NCBI GenBank assembly: GCA_963703555.1 | Contig: CAVPEV010000039.1 | Location: 52,243-116,242, forward strand | Length of the DNA: 64,000 bases | Direction of reading: 5' to 3' | Source of the DNA: CAVPEV01 sp963703555 | GTDB lineage: Bacteria > Actinomycetota > Actinomycetes > Actinomycetales > Cellulomonadaceae | In this document: positions 24,617 through 35,000 of the stretch, piece by piece | How the letters are laid out: each line of letters starts with the position of its first letter | How positions within the stretch are numbered: the first letter of the stretch is position 1 | The notes under the pieces: model-generated | Told to the model about the DNA's origin: nothing | The model's input: the letters and a program-made list of their open reading frames with translations, nothing else | Databases searched by the model: none | Program-made: the position numbers and the translations under genes

Positions 24617-25639
24617 ATGACCATCGCTGCCGAGGGCCGACGGATGCTGCGGGTCGAGGCCCGCAACGCGGCCACCCCCATCGAGCGCAAGCCCTCCTGG
24701 ATCCGTACCCGGGCCAGCATCGGGCCGGAGTACACGGCGTTGCAGGGCCTGGTCCGCAGCGAGGGCCTGCACACGGTGTGCGAGGAGGCCGGCTGCCCCA
24801 ACATCTTCGAGTGCTGGGAGGACCGCGAGGCGACCTTCCTCATCGGGGGCGACCGGTGCACCCGCCGGTGCGACTTCTGCCAGATCGACACCGGACGGCC
24901 GGAGCCGATCGACACCGACGAGCCGCGTCGGGTCGCGGAGTCCGTGCAGGCCATGGGGCTGCGGTACGCCACCGTCACCGGGGTGGCACGCGACGACCTG
25001 CCGGACGGCGGTGCGTGGCTGTACGCGCAGACCGTCCGCCAGATCCACGCGGTCAACCCGGGCACCGGCGTCGAGCTGCTCATCCCCGACTTCGACGCGG
25101 TGCCCGCCCTGCTCGACGAGGTGTTCTCCGCGCGCCCGCAGGTCCTCGCGCACAACGTGGAGACGGTGCCCCGGGTGTTCCGCCGGATCCGTCCGGGCTT
25201 CCGGTACGAGCGGTCACTCTCGGTGCTCAGCCAGGCGCACGATGCCGGGCTGGTCACCAAGTCCAACCTCATCCTCGGTATGGGTGAGACCACCGCCGAG
25301 GTCGAGGAGGCGCTGGCCGACCTCCGTGCGGCCGGCTGCGACCTCATCACCCTGACCCAGTACCTGCGCCCCTCCGTGCGCCATCACCCGATCGACCGCT
25401 GGGTGCATCCGGAGGAGTTCGTCCAGCTGTCACACGTCGCCGAGGAGCTCGGCTTCCTCGGGGTGATGGCGGGGCCGCTGGTGCGGTCCTCCTACCGGGC
25501 CGGCCGGCTGTGGGCGCAGGCGATGGTCCGCCGCGGCGAGACCCTGCCGGCCGAGCTGGAACACCTCGCCGAGCCGGGCACCGCCCGGCAGGAGGCGGCT
25601 CACCTGCTGGCGCACGGGACCGGCCCCGGGCCTCGGTAG
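24617..25639 (+). CDS. lipA: lipoyl synthase
   Basis: 340 residues, a radical SAM enzyme that inserts two sulfurs into octanoyl-protein. The auxiliary iron-sulfur cluster motif ([12 protein letters not shown]) precedes the radical SAM motif C-x3-C-x2-C in [11 protein letters not shown]. Further conserved segments are [32 protein letters not shown] and TQYLRPS, and the C-terminal RSSYRAG with the conserved serine. Coupled to lipB with a four-base gap. Complete. Confidence 0.96.
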   Translation: MTIAAEGRRMLRVEARNAATPIERKPSWIRTRASIGPEYTALQGLVRSEGLHTVCEEAGCPNIFECWEDREATFLIGGDRCTRRCDFCQIDTGRPEPIDTDEPRRVAESVQAMGLRYATVTGVARDDLPDGGAWLYAQTVRQIHAVNPGTGVELLIPDFDAVPALLDEVFSARPQVLAHNVETVPRVFRRIRPGFRYERSLSVLSQAHDAGLVTKSNLILGMGETTAEVEEALADLRAAGCDLITLTQYLRPSVRHHPIDRWVHPEEFVQLSHVAEELGFLGVMAGPLVRSSYRAGRLWAQAMVRRGETLPAELEHLAEPGTARQEAAHLLAHGTGPGPR

Positions 25640-25650
25640 ACTCGCGGACC

Positions 25651-26367
25651 ATGGCCCGCCAGAGCGGCGCGACGAGCGCGCCCAAGCCGAAGAAGGTCCG
25701 CTGGTACCACCAGGTCTGGCAGGCCTACCAGCTCTCCCGGGAGCAGGACCCGGCCATCACATGGTGGATCCTCCTCGCGTTCGTCGGCCCGATCGTGCTC
25801 GCCCAGCTCGTCGGCGCGGTCAGCGGGTGGGCCTCCTGGCTGTACTGGCTCCTCCTCGGGGTGCCGTTCGGCGCGCTCGCCGGGCTGCTCGTGCTGTCCC
25901 GCCGGGCCGAGCGCGCGGCGTACATCCGCATCAAGGGCCAGCCGGGCGCAGCACGGGCCGCACTGGGCACGATCCGCCGCGGGTGGACGTTCCCGGAGGA
26001 ACCGGTAGCGGTGGACCCGCGCACGCAGGACATGGTCTTCCGTGGTGTCGGGCGAGCCGGCGTCCTGCTCATCGGTGACGGTCCGGCACCTCGGGTCACC
26101 CGGTTGGTGGAACAGGAGCGCCGACGCACGGCCCGGGTCCTGTCCGGCGTCCCGATCATCGTCATGGAGGTCGGCGACGGGGAGGGACAGGTGCCTCTCG
26201 ACAAGCTGGCCCGGCGGGTGCAACGGCTGCGCCCCAAGCTCACCAAGGCGGAGGTCGCGGTGGTGCTCAAGCGTCTCAACGCGATGGGCACCCTGCGGCT
26301 GCCGGTGCCCAAGGGTCTCGACCCGCTCAAGGCCCGGCCGGACCGCAAGGGCATGCGCGGACGCTGA
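25651..26367 (+). CDS. DUF4191 membrane protein
   Basis: 238 residues from ATG 25651. A basic, aromatic N-terminus (KKVRWYHQVWQAYQLS) is followed by two membrane helices (WWILLAFVGPIVLAQLVGAVSG and WLYWLLLGVPFGALAGLLVL, about residues 38-88). A cytoplasmic domain with RIKGQPGAA, FRGVGRAGVLLIGDG and a basic C-terminus follows. This is the DUF4191 family, found next to lipA in many actinobacteria. No function is established. Confidence 0.88.
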   Translation: MARQSGATSAPKPKKVRWYHQVWQAYQLSREQDPAITWWILLAFVGPIVLAQLVGAVSGWASWLYWLLLGVPFGALAGLLVLSRRAERAAYIRIKGQPGAARAALGTIRRGWTFPEEPVAVDPRTQDMVFRGVGRAGVLLIGDGPAPRVTRLVEQERRRTARVLSGVPIIVMEVGDGEGQVPLDKLARRVQRLRPKLTKAEVAVVLKRLNAMGTLRLPVPKGLDPLKARPDRKGMRGR

Positions 26368-26408
26368 GCGCGATGCCGCGGTCAGCGGGCCCGCGGAGGA
26401 TGACCCGG

Positions 26409-26861
26409 TCAGCGGCCCGTGCGGAGGATGAGCGTGCCGGCCAAGCGGTCGTGCATGCCCCGGCCGTCGGCGTCCCACACGACGGCGGGCAGGACGAGCA
26501 GCAGCAGCACGGTACGGACGAGGCCGGCACGCAGCCCTGGTGGCCCCGCCACCGGCTCCCGGCCGTCGGCCCCGCCGAGCCGGTACACCCGCACACCGAG
26601 CAGCCGGTGGCCGAGCGTCGTACCGATGGTGGAGACCAGGACGACGTTCTCCACGAACAGCACGACCAGGGGCGCGAACGGGCCCCGTCCCGCCACGGCG
26701 CCCGCGATCGCCAGGCAGGCCACCCAGTCGACGGCCAGGGCGACGAGCCGGCGCACGGTGGACGCCCGCGACCCGGGCCCCGCAGCCGGCAGCGCCAACC
26801 GTGCCGTGCCGGCGGACGGCGGACCCTCCAGCCACGAGCCGATGTCCCGACGTACATCCAC
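26409..26861 (-). CDS. RDD-family membrane protein
   Basis: 150 residues. The RDD domain begins at RRLVALAVDWVACLAIAGAV, with the family's Arg and Asp, and continues with GTTLGHRLLGVRVYRL. A second hydrophobic pair (LVRTVLLLLVLPAVVW) and DGRGMHDRLAGTLIL at the end complete it. Role unknown. It is encoded divergently from glnA, and its start lies about 100 bases from the GlnR-type box. Confidence 0.88.
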   Translation of the reverse strand: MDVRRDIGSWLEGPPSAGTARLALPAAGPGSRASTVRRLVALAVDWVACLAIAGAVAGRGPFAPLVVLFVENVVLVSTIGTTLGHRLLGVRVYRLGGADGREPVAGPPGLRAGLVRTVLLLLVLPAVVWDADGRGMHDRLAGTLILRTGR

Positions 26862-26958
26862 CGCGGTAGCCTACCGACGACCACCCACCACCCGCCGCTG
26901 CGGTCCGGCGGCACCGGAGCACCGCGGATCCGTGGGCGCCGCACCCGGTCTTGGGTGC

Positions 26959-26996
26959 GTAACAGCGGTGAAACACTGAGGTCATGGCGGGGTAAC
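26959..26996 (+). promoter_or_regulatory. GlnR-type box upstream of glnA
   Basis: Two half-site pairs in the spacing known for actinobacterial GlnR (gTnAC-n6-GaAAC, repeated): GTAAC-n6-GAAAC, six bases, then GTCAT-n6-GTAAC. The first pair fits perfectly and the second deviates at two positions. It ends 60 bases upstream of the glnA ATG, the usual region for nitrogen control of glnA. Confidence 0.75.
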
Positions 26997-27055
26997 CGCC
27001 CCCGCCTAGCCTCACCCCGCCGCAGTCGTGGGCGCACCGACCCGAGGAGCACTGG

Positions 27056-28480
27056 ATGTTCACCAAACCTGAGGAAGTCCTGTCGTTCATCCAGAGCGAG
27101 GGCGTGAAGTTCGTCGACGTCCGGTTCTGCGATCTGCCTGGCGTCATGCAGCACTTCACCGTGCCGGCCGCAGTCGTCGACGAGGACTTCTTCGTCGACG
27201 GCCAGATGTTCGACGGCTCGTCGATCCGCGGCTTCCAGGTTATCAACGAGTCGGACATGAAGCTCATCCCGGACGTGACCAGTGCCTATGTCGACCCGTT
27301 CCGGACCGAGAAGACGCTGGCCCTGAACTTCCGCATCGTCGACCCGTACACCGACGAGCCGTACAGCCGGGACCCGCGTCAGGTGGCTGCGAAGGCGGAG
27401 GCCTACCTGCGTTCCACCGGGATCGCCGACACGGCGGTCTTCGCCCCCGAGGCCGAGTTCTACGTGTTCGACGACGTGCGGTTCGAGACCCGCCAGGACG
27501 CCGGCTACTACTACATCGACTCGGTGGAGGCGGCCTGGAACTCCGGGCGGACCGAGGCCGGCGGCAACCTCGGGCACAAGACGCCGTACAAGGGTGGCTA
27601 CTTCCCCGTCCCGCCGGTCGACCAGTTCGCCGACCTGCGCGACCAGATGAGCCTGGCCCTGGACGACCTCGGGCTGCAGGTGGAGCGTGCCCACCACGAG
27701 GTGGGCAGCGCCGGGCAGGCGGAGATCAACTACCGGTTCGACACCCTCGCCAGATCCGCCGACAAGCTGCAGCTCTTCAAGTACGTGGTGCGGAACGTCG
27801 CGCACGCGAACGGCAAGACGGCGACGTTCATGCCCAAGCCGATCTTCGGTGACAACGGCTCGGGCATGCACTGCCACCAGTCGTTGTGGAAGGACGGCGA
27901 GCCGCTGTTCTTCGACGAGAAGGGCTACGGGGGGCTGTCCGACATGGCCCGCTGGTACATCGGCGGTCTGCTGCGGCACGCGCCGTCCCTGCTCGCGTTC
28001 ACCAACCCGACGGTCAACTCCTACCACCGCCTGGTCCCCGGCTTCGAGGCCCCGGTCAACCTCGTGTACTCCGCACGCAACCGCTCGGCCTGCATCCGCA
28101 TCCCGATCACCGGGTCCAACCCGAAGGCCAAGCGCATCGAGTTCCGAGTGCCGGACCCGTCGGGCAACCCTTACCTGGCGTTCTCCGCCCAGTTGCTGGC
28201 CGGCCTCGACGGCATCCAGAACCGGATCGAGCCGCCGGACCCGATCGACAAGGACCTCTACGAGCTGCCCCCCGAGGAGCACGCCCTCATCGCCCAGGTG
28301 CCGTCCTCGCTGCCCGAGGTGCTCGACGCCCTCGAGGCGGACCACGACTATCTCACGGTGGGCAACGTGTTCACCGAGGACCTCATCGACACCTGGGTCG
28401 ACTACAAGCGGTCCAAGGAGATCGACCCCATCCGGCTGCGCCCGCACCCCCACGAGTTCGAGCTGTACTACGACGTGTGA
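27056..28480 (+). CDS. glnA: glutamine synthetase type I
   Basis: 474 residues, the usual GSI-beta length. It makes glutamine from glutamate, ammonia and ATP as a dodecamer. Seen: beta-grasp N-domain ([17 protein letters not shown]), metal-binding [21 protein letters not shown], catalytic [20 protein letters not shown] site [39 protein letters not shown], and the adenylylation tyrosine in [10 protein letters not shown]. The last feature matches the GlnE adenylyltransferase at 32-35 kb. A GlnR box lies upstream, so nitrogen control is likely at both transcription and enzyme level. Confidence 0.96.
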   Translation: MFTKPEEVLSFIQSEGVKFVDVRFCDLPGVMQHFTVPAAVVDEDFFVDGQMFDGSSIRGFQVINESDMKLIPDVTSAYVDPFRTEKTLALNFRIVDPYTDEPYSRDPRQVAAKAEAYLRSTGIADTAVFAPEAEFYVFDDVRFETRQDAGYYYIDSVEAAWNSGRTEAGGNLGHKTPYKGGYFPVPPVDQFADLRDQMSLALDDLGLQVERAHHEVGSAGQAEINYRFDTLARSADKLQLFKYVVRNVAHANGKTATFMPKPIFGDNGSGMHCHQSLWKDGEPLFFDEKGYGGLSDMARWYIGGLLRHAPSLLAFTNPTVNSYHRLVPGFEAPVNLVYSARNRSACIRIPITGSNPKAKRIEFRVPDPSGNPYLAFSAQLLAGLDGIQNRIEPPDPIDKDLYELPPEEHALIAQVPSSLPEVLDALEADHDYLTVGNVFTEDLIDTWVDYKRSKEIDPIRLRPHPHEFELYYDV

Positions 28481-28677
28481 CCGGCGTCCGGCCTGCTGGT
28501 CGGGACCACGGGCTGTCCTGCGGTACCGCCCACCTCGCCGAGAGGCGGGGCTACGAACCCGTGCGTCACGAGGTGCGCCGGCCACGACGCGCCCGTCCGG
28601 GCGCGTCGGTGCGCGGCGTCGAGTCGGATCAGGAGAGCGATCCGGCGCAGCTCGCGTTCCCCGTCCTGACCCGGCGC

Positions 28678-28703
28678 GACCGCCGGCCCCGGGACCGGCG
28701 GTC
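28678..28703. terminator. putative hairpin terminator between convergent genes
   Basis: A perfect 9-bp stem (GACCGCCGG / CCGGCGGTC) with an 8-base loop, six bases beyond the stop of the 28709-29281 gene on the minus strand. No T-run follows, which is common for actinobacterial hairpins. Confidence 0.4.
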
Positions 28704-28708
28704 GGTCG

Positions 28709-29281
28709 TCAGCCGTGCTGCGGCTGGGCGTTCTGGACACCGGCGGGCTCCAGGTTGTTCGGTCCGACCGGGAGCAAGACGACGGAGAACACCACCGTGG
28801 CGAGCAGGACCACGGCGCTCAGTGCCGCCGCGGCCTGCAGCAGTCCTCGGTGATGGGTGGGGCGGCGTAGCCGGACGATGCAGACGACCAGTGTCGCGAG
28901 CGCCAGAACGGGCGTCAGGACCAGGAACCCGCCGGCACCGAGCACCGGCGCAGCCACGAGCAGAACGACGGAGGCGACCGCGGCACCGAGCACCGCCGGC
29001 CCGATCCACCGGTCGTCGGTCTGCGGGCCGGTCGGCGTCGCCGGTGGCGCGGGGGTGGCCGCGGCAGCGATGCGGTCGACCGGTCCGAGCTCGTCGAGGA
29101 CCCGGCGAACCTGCTCGCCGGTGGGTTCGTCGACGCCGGCCAGCGACTCGTCGATGTGCTCGCTCACCGCAGCGAGCGTGTCGGCCCGCTCCTGCGGGTC
29201 CGCGCCGATCAGGGCACGGTCCAGGTCGGCCAGGTAGGCAGCGACCAGCGGGGGCTGCGCCCCGCTGCTGGGCAGGCTCAT
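28709..29281 (-). CDS. HAAS/DUF1700-type membrane protein, PadR partner
   Basis: 190 residues from ATG 29281. The first 70 residues form a helical HAAS-like domain (YLADLDRALIGADPQERADTLAAVSEHIDE, then a BLAR-like EQVRRVLDELGPVDRIAAAA). Two or three membrane helices follow (AVLGAAVASVVLLVAAPVL, FLVLTPVLALATLVVCIV and LSAVVLLATVVFSVVLL). The start overlaps the padR stop as ATGA, which couples translation. Such pairs are common; the membrane partner's role is unclear. Confidence 0.8.
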   Translation of the reverse strand: MSLPSSGAQPPLVAAYLADLDRALIGADPQERADTLAAVSEHIDESLAGVDEPTGEQVRRVLDELGPVDRIAAAATPAPPATPTGPQTDDRWIGPAVLGAAVASVVLLVAAPVLGAGGFLVLTPVLALATLVVCIVRLRRPTHHRGLLQAAAALSAVVLLATVVFSVVLLPVGPNNLEPAGVQNAQPQHG

Positions 29282-29619
29282 CGTGATCCCTCCAGGATGG
29301 CGTCGACGTCGCCGCTGAACGGCCCCCAGGCCGCGGTGAACACGTCGAGGGCGGCGATCCCCTCCGACGTCAGCGCGTAGTAGCGCCGGGGCGGGCCGGC
29401 CGTGGACTCGCGCCAGGACGTCTGCACCCAGCCCTGTCGGCGCAGCCGGGACAGCAGGGGGTACAAGGTGCCCTCGCTGGCGAACAGCACCTGCCGTTGC
29501 GCGAGCCGGGCGGCCAGCTCCAACCCGTACGCGGGGCCCGAGCGCAGGTGCGCCAGGACGCAGTACTCGAGCACGCCCTTCCGCAGCTGCGTCAGCACGC
29601 TGTCCGCTGTAGGGACCAT
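29278..29619 (-). CDS. PadR-family transcriptional regulator
   Basis: 113 residues from ATG 29619. A winged helix with the family's N-terminal LRKGVLEYCVLAHLRSGPAYGLELAARLA, the LFASEGTLYPLLSRLRRQGWVQ recognition and wing region, and RRYYALTSEGIAAL is complete. The short C-terminal helix for dimerisation is present. It probably controls its own operon with the HAAS protein. The region just upstream contains GGTACC-like repeats but no clear PadR consensus. Confidence 0.9.
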   Translation of the reverse strand: MVPTADSVLTQLRKGVLEYCVLAHLRSGPAYGLELAARLAQRQVLFASEGTLYPLLSRLRRQGWVQTSWRESTAGPPRRYYALTSEGIAALDVFTAAWGPFSGDVDAILEGSR

Positions 29620-29671
29620 GCCAGGAACGTACCATGCATCACACGGTACCGAGCAATGATAAGACGCTTGC

Positions 29672-30667
29672 TCACATGGGCTCGTTCGCCGCCTGGCGAC
29701 GCGTCGCTGCCGCGCCCCGCGTCGGGCGCGCGGCCAGCCGCGCGACCACCGCAACCACCGCCGCCACACCCAGCACCGCCCACGCGGTGTGCTGCAGCGG
29801 CGTGATGAGTTGCGACACGACGGCTGCAGCGGCGTCACGACTGCCGAGCGCGTCGCCCAGGACGCCGACCGCGGACCCGTGCGCCGGCACCAGCGCCGCG
29901 GCGAGCACACCCGTGCCGATCGCGACCGCGCCGGCTGCCTGTGCCGGCCCGCGGCGCCGGCGAGGCGCGACGGCTACAGCACCGGCCACCGCCGCTCCGG
30001 TCAGCCACGGCGTCCACCCGCCCAACGTGTCGACCAGGCGGCCGGTCGAACGCAGCTGACGCAGCGCCGGTGCACGCAGCACCGGGACCAGTGGGTCGCT
30101 GGCTGCTGCGGTCAGGTCGACCGTCAGCCCCGCCGCGGCGAGCTGCGCCTGCGCGGCGGCGATGAGCGGGCCCAGGTGCACGCTCACCGTGCCGTCCGCA
30201 TCCAGCACCAGCCCGGACGCCTGATCGCCGGAGAGCATGGCGAGCAGCTGCGCGTGGACCTCGCGGTTCGTCGTGGCCCACAGCCCACCGAAGGCGTCCG
30301 ACGCCACGACGGCAGCCACCGTGCTCCGGATGAGGGCCCTGCCCTCGGTGACCGCCGGACCACGGGCCGCCTCGGCCACGGCGGCCGGCACACCGCGGTC
30401 GACAAGCGCCCGGACGGCCTGGTCGGCCAGCGCCTCGATGTCCACGCTCGTCAGGACGGCGTCGGTGACGCGCTGCGTGACCAAGGACCGCACGGCAGGG
30501 TCCGCGGCGAGCGGAGCCACGACGGCGACGTAGCGGTCGGTGTCCAGCAGGGTCGCCCTCGCCCAGCCGGAGACGGTGGCCACCGGGGCCAGCAGACCAG
30601 CGAGGACGGCGAGGAGCACCGCAGTCAGCCCGCGCCACCCCGCCCCGCCGGAGGGGCGTACGGCCAC
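29672..30667 (-). CDS. membrane protein of unknown function
   Basis: 331 residues. An N-terminal membrane helix (GLTAVLLAVLAGLLAPVATVSGW) leads to an external domain of about 190 residues containing ATLLDTDRYVAVVAPLAADPAVRSLVTQRVTDAV, an arrangement common in actinobacterial integral membrane proteins. Two or three C-terminal helices follow (WLTGAAVAGAVAVA, AVAIGTGVLAAALVPA and AVLGVAAVVAVVARL). No enzyme motif is visible. It is transcribed toward padR with a gap of about 50 bases. Confidence 0.65.
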   Translation of the reverse strand: MAVRPSGGAGWRGLTAVLLAVLAGLLAPVATVSGWARATLLDTDRYVAVVAPLAADPAVRSLVTQRVTDAVLTSVDIEALADQAVRALVDRGVPAAVAEAARGPAVTEGRALIRSTVAAVVASDAFGGLWATTNREVHAQLLAMLSGDQASGLVLDADGTVSVHLGPLIAAAQAQLAAAGLTVDLTAAASDPLVPVLRAPALRQLRSTGRLVDTLGGWTPWLTGAAVAGAVAVAPRRRRGPAQAAGAVAIGTGVLAAALVPAHGSAVGVLGDALGSRDAAAAVVSQLITPLQHTAWAVLGVAAVVAVVARLAARPTRGAAATRRQAANEPM

Positions 30668-30848
30668 TGCGCACCTCCGTCCGTTCTCCGTCGGCCGAGG
30701 CTACCGCTGCCCCGCGGGCGGACCGGGGGGTGCGAGCGGTCCGCGCCGTCGCGGTCCGTGCCGTCGCGGTCCCCGGCGCACCGGCCCGGGTAGCCTGGGG
30801 TCCGCCCGACGGCGGGCGCTGGCGCCGCACAGTCAGGAGGAAGTTCCC

Positions 30849-32054
30849 GTGTCGAGGAGCACCAGCGGGCCCCGCCCGCACTTGGCGCCTGCGCATCCCG
30901 CGCGCATCCGGACACGGACACGTTCGCGGCTGCTGCGCCGGCCGGGGCCGGCCCCGTCGACACCGCGGTCGTCCTCCTGGCTCGAGGCCGAGCGCCCCCC
31001 GCGCTGGCTGCCCCGGGCGATGCTGTGGGCGGTGGGCGTGGTGTTCGCTGCCGTGCTCGCCTGGGGCGCGTTGGGCAAGCTTGGAAACATCCTGACCATC
31101 GTCCTGATCGGCTGGTTCCTGTCGCTGGCCATGGAGCCCCCGGTGCGTTGGCTGCTCCGGCACCGGGTGCACCGGCGCGGGTCGGCGACAGGTCTGGTGC
31201 TGCTCGGCGGGCTGGTGGTCGGGGCAGCCGTCGTCGCCCTGTTCGGTGGTCTCTTCGTCTCCCAGCTGAGCCAGCTGATCGGCGCTGTCCCCGACCTGTA
31301 CGCCAGCCTGATCGCCTTCGCCGACCAGAGGTTCCACGTCACGCTGCCGGACACCGGGACGCTGCTCAATCAGGCGGTCACCAGCTGGGGCGGCAACGTG
31401 GCGTCCGGAGTCATCGGTGTGGGCGGGTCGATCCTCGGCGGCCTGTTCACCCTGTCGGCGATCCTCCTCGTCGCCTTCTACATGGTCGCCGCCGGGCCGC
31501 GGTTCCGCGCGGCGATCGCCCAGTGGATGGCACCACGGCGGCAGCGCGAGGTCATGCGGATCTGGGAGATCAGCCAGGAGAAGGTCTCCGACTTCCTTGC
31601 CTCGCGCCTCGTCCTGGCGGCGTTGTCGACGGTCGCGACGTTTATCGCGCTGATCGTCCTGCAGGTGCCGTACTCGCTGCCGCTGGCGTTGTTCACCGGC
31701 GTGGTCTCCCAGTTCATCCCGACGATCGGCACCTACATCGGCGGCGCGCTGCCGGTCATCGTCGCCCTGACCGTCAGCCCCTTCCGCGCCCTGGTCGTCC
31801 TGGTGTTCATCGTGGGCTACCAGCAGCTGGAGAACTTCATCCTCTCCCCGCGCGTGTCCGAGCAGGCGCTCGCGCTCAACCCGGCGGTGGCCTTCCTGTC
31901 CGTCATCGCGTTCGGCGCGGTGTTCGGGCCGCTGGGGGCGTTCGTCGCACTGCCCGTGACGGCGACCATCCAGGCCGTCGCGGTCACCTACCTGCAGCGC
32001 CACGAGCTCGTCGACCCCGAGCTGCGTGCCGCCGGCGCACCCCGTCAGGCGTAG
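30849..32054 (+). CDS. AI-2E/PerM-family transporter
   Basis: 401 residues from GTG 30849. A basic, Arg-rich cytoplasmic tail of about 60 residues precedes the transmembrane region, with about seven helices. The C-terminal signature QFIPTIGTYIGGALPVIVAL and FIVGYQQLENFILSPRV is diagnostic. Members export diverse solutes and ions; the name AI-2 exporter does not apply to most. It converges on glnE with a 10-base overlap of the coding ends. There is no evidence that it serves the island. Confidence 0.85.
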   Translation: MSRSTSGPRPHLAPAHPARIRTRTRSRLLRRPGPAPSTPRSSSWLEAERPPRWLPRAMLWAVGVVFAAVLAWGALGKLGNILTIVLIGWFLSLAMEPPVRWLLRHRVHRRGSATGLVLLGGLVVGAAVVALFGGLFVSQLSQLIGAVPDLYASLIAFADQRFHVTLPDTGTLLNQAVTSWGGNVASGVIGVGGSILGGLFTLSAILLVAFYMVAAGPRFRAAIAQWMAPRRQREVMRIWEISQEKVSDFLASRLVLAALSTVATFIALIVLQVPYSLPLALFTGVVSQFIPTIGTYIGGALPVIVALTVSPFRALVVLVFIVGYQQLENFILSPRVSEQALALNPAVAFLSVIAFGAVFGPLGAFVALPVTATIQAVAVTYLQRHELVDPELRAAGAPRQA

Positions 32055-35000
32055 AAGACCCGCTCGACGACCGCTCGGGCGCGTCGTGCCGTGCGCAGGT
32101 AGTCCTCCTCGAGTCGGGCGGCAGCTCCGGGCGGGTACCCGATGACCCGGGCGACCCCGGCGAGGGCCGCCCGGTCGTGCGGCAGCACGTCGGCCTGCGA
32201 CCCGGTGACCCGCCCGGTCCACAGGACGTTCGCATCCCGCAACCGCGAGGCGAGGGTCCACGCCTCGACGAGCGCGTCGGCGTCCGGCGCAGCGAGCACG
32301 CCGGCGTCGCGGGCGGCCGCGAGCGCGTCCAGCGTGGACGTGGTGCGCAGGCTGGGCACCGCGTGTGCATGCTGCAGCTGCAGGAGCTGGACCGTCCACT
32401 CCACGTCCGCGATGCCACCGCGGCCAAGCTTGAGGTGCCGGGACGGCTCGACGCCACGCGGCAGGCGCTCGGCCTCCACCCGCGCCTTGAGCCGGCGGAT
32501 CTCGCGCACCGCAGCCGCGGTCAGCCCGCCGGCCGGGTACCGCAGCGGGTCGACGACCGCGAGGAACCTCTCGGCCAGGTCGGCGTCCCCGGCGACCCGC
32601 CGGGCCCGCAGCAACGCCTGGCTCTCCCACGGCGAGGCCCACCGGACGTAGTACTGTGCGGCGGAGTCCATCGAGCGGGCCAGCGGGCCGTTGCGCCCCT
32701 CGGGTCGCAGATCGGCGTCGACCTCGAGCGCCGGCTCCGGGCCGGTAGCGGACAACATCGTGCGCAGTGCCGCCGCGACGTCGACCGCGAACTCCTGGGC
32801 GGCCACGGGGTCGGCGCCGAGGTGCGGCTCGTGCAGGACGATGACGTCGGCGTCGGAGGCATATCCCATCTCCCGCCCGCCCAGCCGGCCCATCGCCACC
32901 ACCAGCAGGCGGGCCGGGTCCTGGCTCAGCTCTCGGGCGGTGCGCACCTGGCTGGTGGCGATGCGCAGGGCGCCGGCGAGCACCACGCCCGCGGCCGTGG
33001 AGATGCTCGCTGCCGCGCGCACCCCGGTCGCCACGCCGAGGACGTCGGCCACGGCGGTGCGAGCCAGCTCCCGACGGCGCAGGGCCCGCAGCGCGGTGGC
33101 TGCCGCCACCGGGTCGTCGGCGCGCGTGAGGATCGCGTCCGCCTCCCCGGACAGCCGTTCCTCGGTGCGCGGCTCCAGCTCGGCGTCGTCGTCGAGCCAG
33201 ACGACCGACTCCGGGGAACGGGCCAGGGCGTCGGCGACGTAGCGGGACGTGGACAGCACACGCGCCAGCCGGTGCGCAGCCGTGCCCGAGTCGCGCAGCA
33301 GCCGCAGGTACCAGTGGGTCGAACCGAGCTCGTCGGACAGTCGCCGGAAGCCCAGCAGACCCAGGTCCGGGTCGGGACCCTCGGCGAACCAACCGAGCAT
33401 GACCGGCAGCAGCTGACGCTGGATGGCCGCGCGCCGGGAGACCCCTTCGGTCAGCGCGCCGATGTGCCGCAGCGCCCCGGCCGGATCCCGATAGCCGATG
33501 GCTGCCAGCCGTGCCCGGGCCGCTTCCGGCTGCAGGCTCGCCTCGTCCGTGGACAGCCGGGCGGTGGCCGGCAGGAGGGGGCGGTAGAACAGCTCCTGGT
33601 GCAGGTGACGCACGTCGCGCCGGACCCGGCGCCAACGGTCCAGCAGCCCGTCAGCACCCTCCGCCCGCATGCCGACCGACCGGGCGAGCCGACGCAGGTC
33701 CGCCTCGCTCGTGGGCAGCAGGTGCGTGCGCCGCATCCGCGTCAGCTGCACCCGGTGCTCGAGGACCCGCAGGAAGCGGTAGCACATGCCCAGCTGGGCG
33801 GCGTCGCTGCGCCCGACGTAGCCACCGGCGGCCAGCTCGGCCAGCGCGGCCAGCGTGTTGCGCGACCGGATGGTCGGGTCGGCCCGCCCGTGCACGAGCT
33901 GCAGCAGCTGCACGGTGAACTCGACGTCCCGCAGACCGCCCGCACCGAGCTTGATCTGCCGGTCCACCTCTGCCGCCGGCACGTGCTCCTCGACCCGCCG
34001 GCGCATCGCCTGGGCGTCCTGGACGAAGTTCTCCCGCTCGACGGCCTGCCAGACGAGCGGACCGACGGCGTCGAGGTACGTCTGGCCGAGCTCCGCATCC
34101 CCGGCCACCGGCCGCGCCTTGAGCAACGCCTGGAACTCCCAGGTGCTGGCCCAGCGCTCGTAGTACTGGCGGTGGCTGGCCACGGTGCGCACCAGCGGGC
34201 CGTCCTTGCCCTCCGGGCGCAGCGCGGCGTCCACCGGCCACAGGGCCGGCTCGCCCGACGTCGTCGTGGAGCACGCCCGGGCCAGTCCCGCCGCCAGCCG
34301 CGCGCCCACGGCGAGGGCGGCCTGCTCATCCATGCCGGGAGCGGGCTCCACGACGTAGACGACGTCGACGTCGCTGACGTAATTGAGCTCCCGGCCCCCG
34401 CACTTGCCCATCCCGATGACGGACAGCCGCACGTCCACACCGTGATCGGACAGCGCCGCGCGGGCCAGAGCGAGGCCCGCCTCCAGCGCTGCCCCGGCCA
34501 GGTCCGCCAGTGTGGCCGCTACGGCCGGCTCGCGGGACAGCGGCTCCGGGTCCGTGAGGTCGTCGGCCGTGATCCGCAGCAGCCGGCGCCGGTAGGCGCG
34601 GCGCATGGCGTCCACCCCCGGCGTGCCGACCACCGTGGCCACCGGGACGGCCGCCGCCGGGTCGGCGCCGACCGCCTCGAGCAGCTCGGCGCGCAGCAGC
34701 GCCGGATCCGTCCCCACGGACGGCGCCTCGTCGACGAGCACCCAGAGCGTGTCGGGGTGGGCGGCCACCGTGTCGCCGAGCGCCGAGGAGGCCCCCAGGA
34801 CGGCCAGCAGGCGGTCGCGCGGCGACCCGCTGAACGCCGCCGAGAAGGCGCCCCGATGGCCGGGATCCCGCCGGGTCGCATCCGCGACCCGGGCGAGCCA
34901 GAGCAGGGCCATGTCCGGGTCGGCGACCTCGGCCAGGGCGGGCACGAGCTCCGCGGCCGGATCGGCGACCACCGCGGTCAGGGCCGGGTCCGCCAGCAGT

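Noticed and set aside
30725..30780. Short repeats of GCCGTCGCGGTCC
   Set aside because: Only two or three imperfect copies in GC-rich spacer DNA; no sign of function.
30849..32054. AI-2E family transporter as evidence for AI-2 signalling linked to lsrF
   Set aside because: The family name is misleading, the gene is 10 kb from the island, and it lies in a core gene region.
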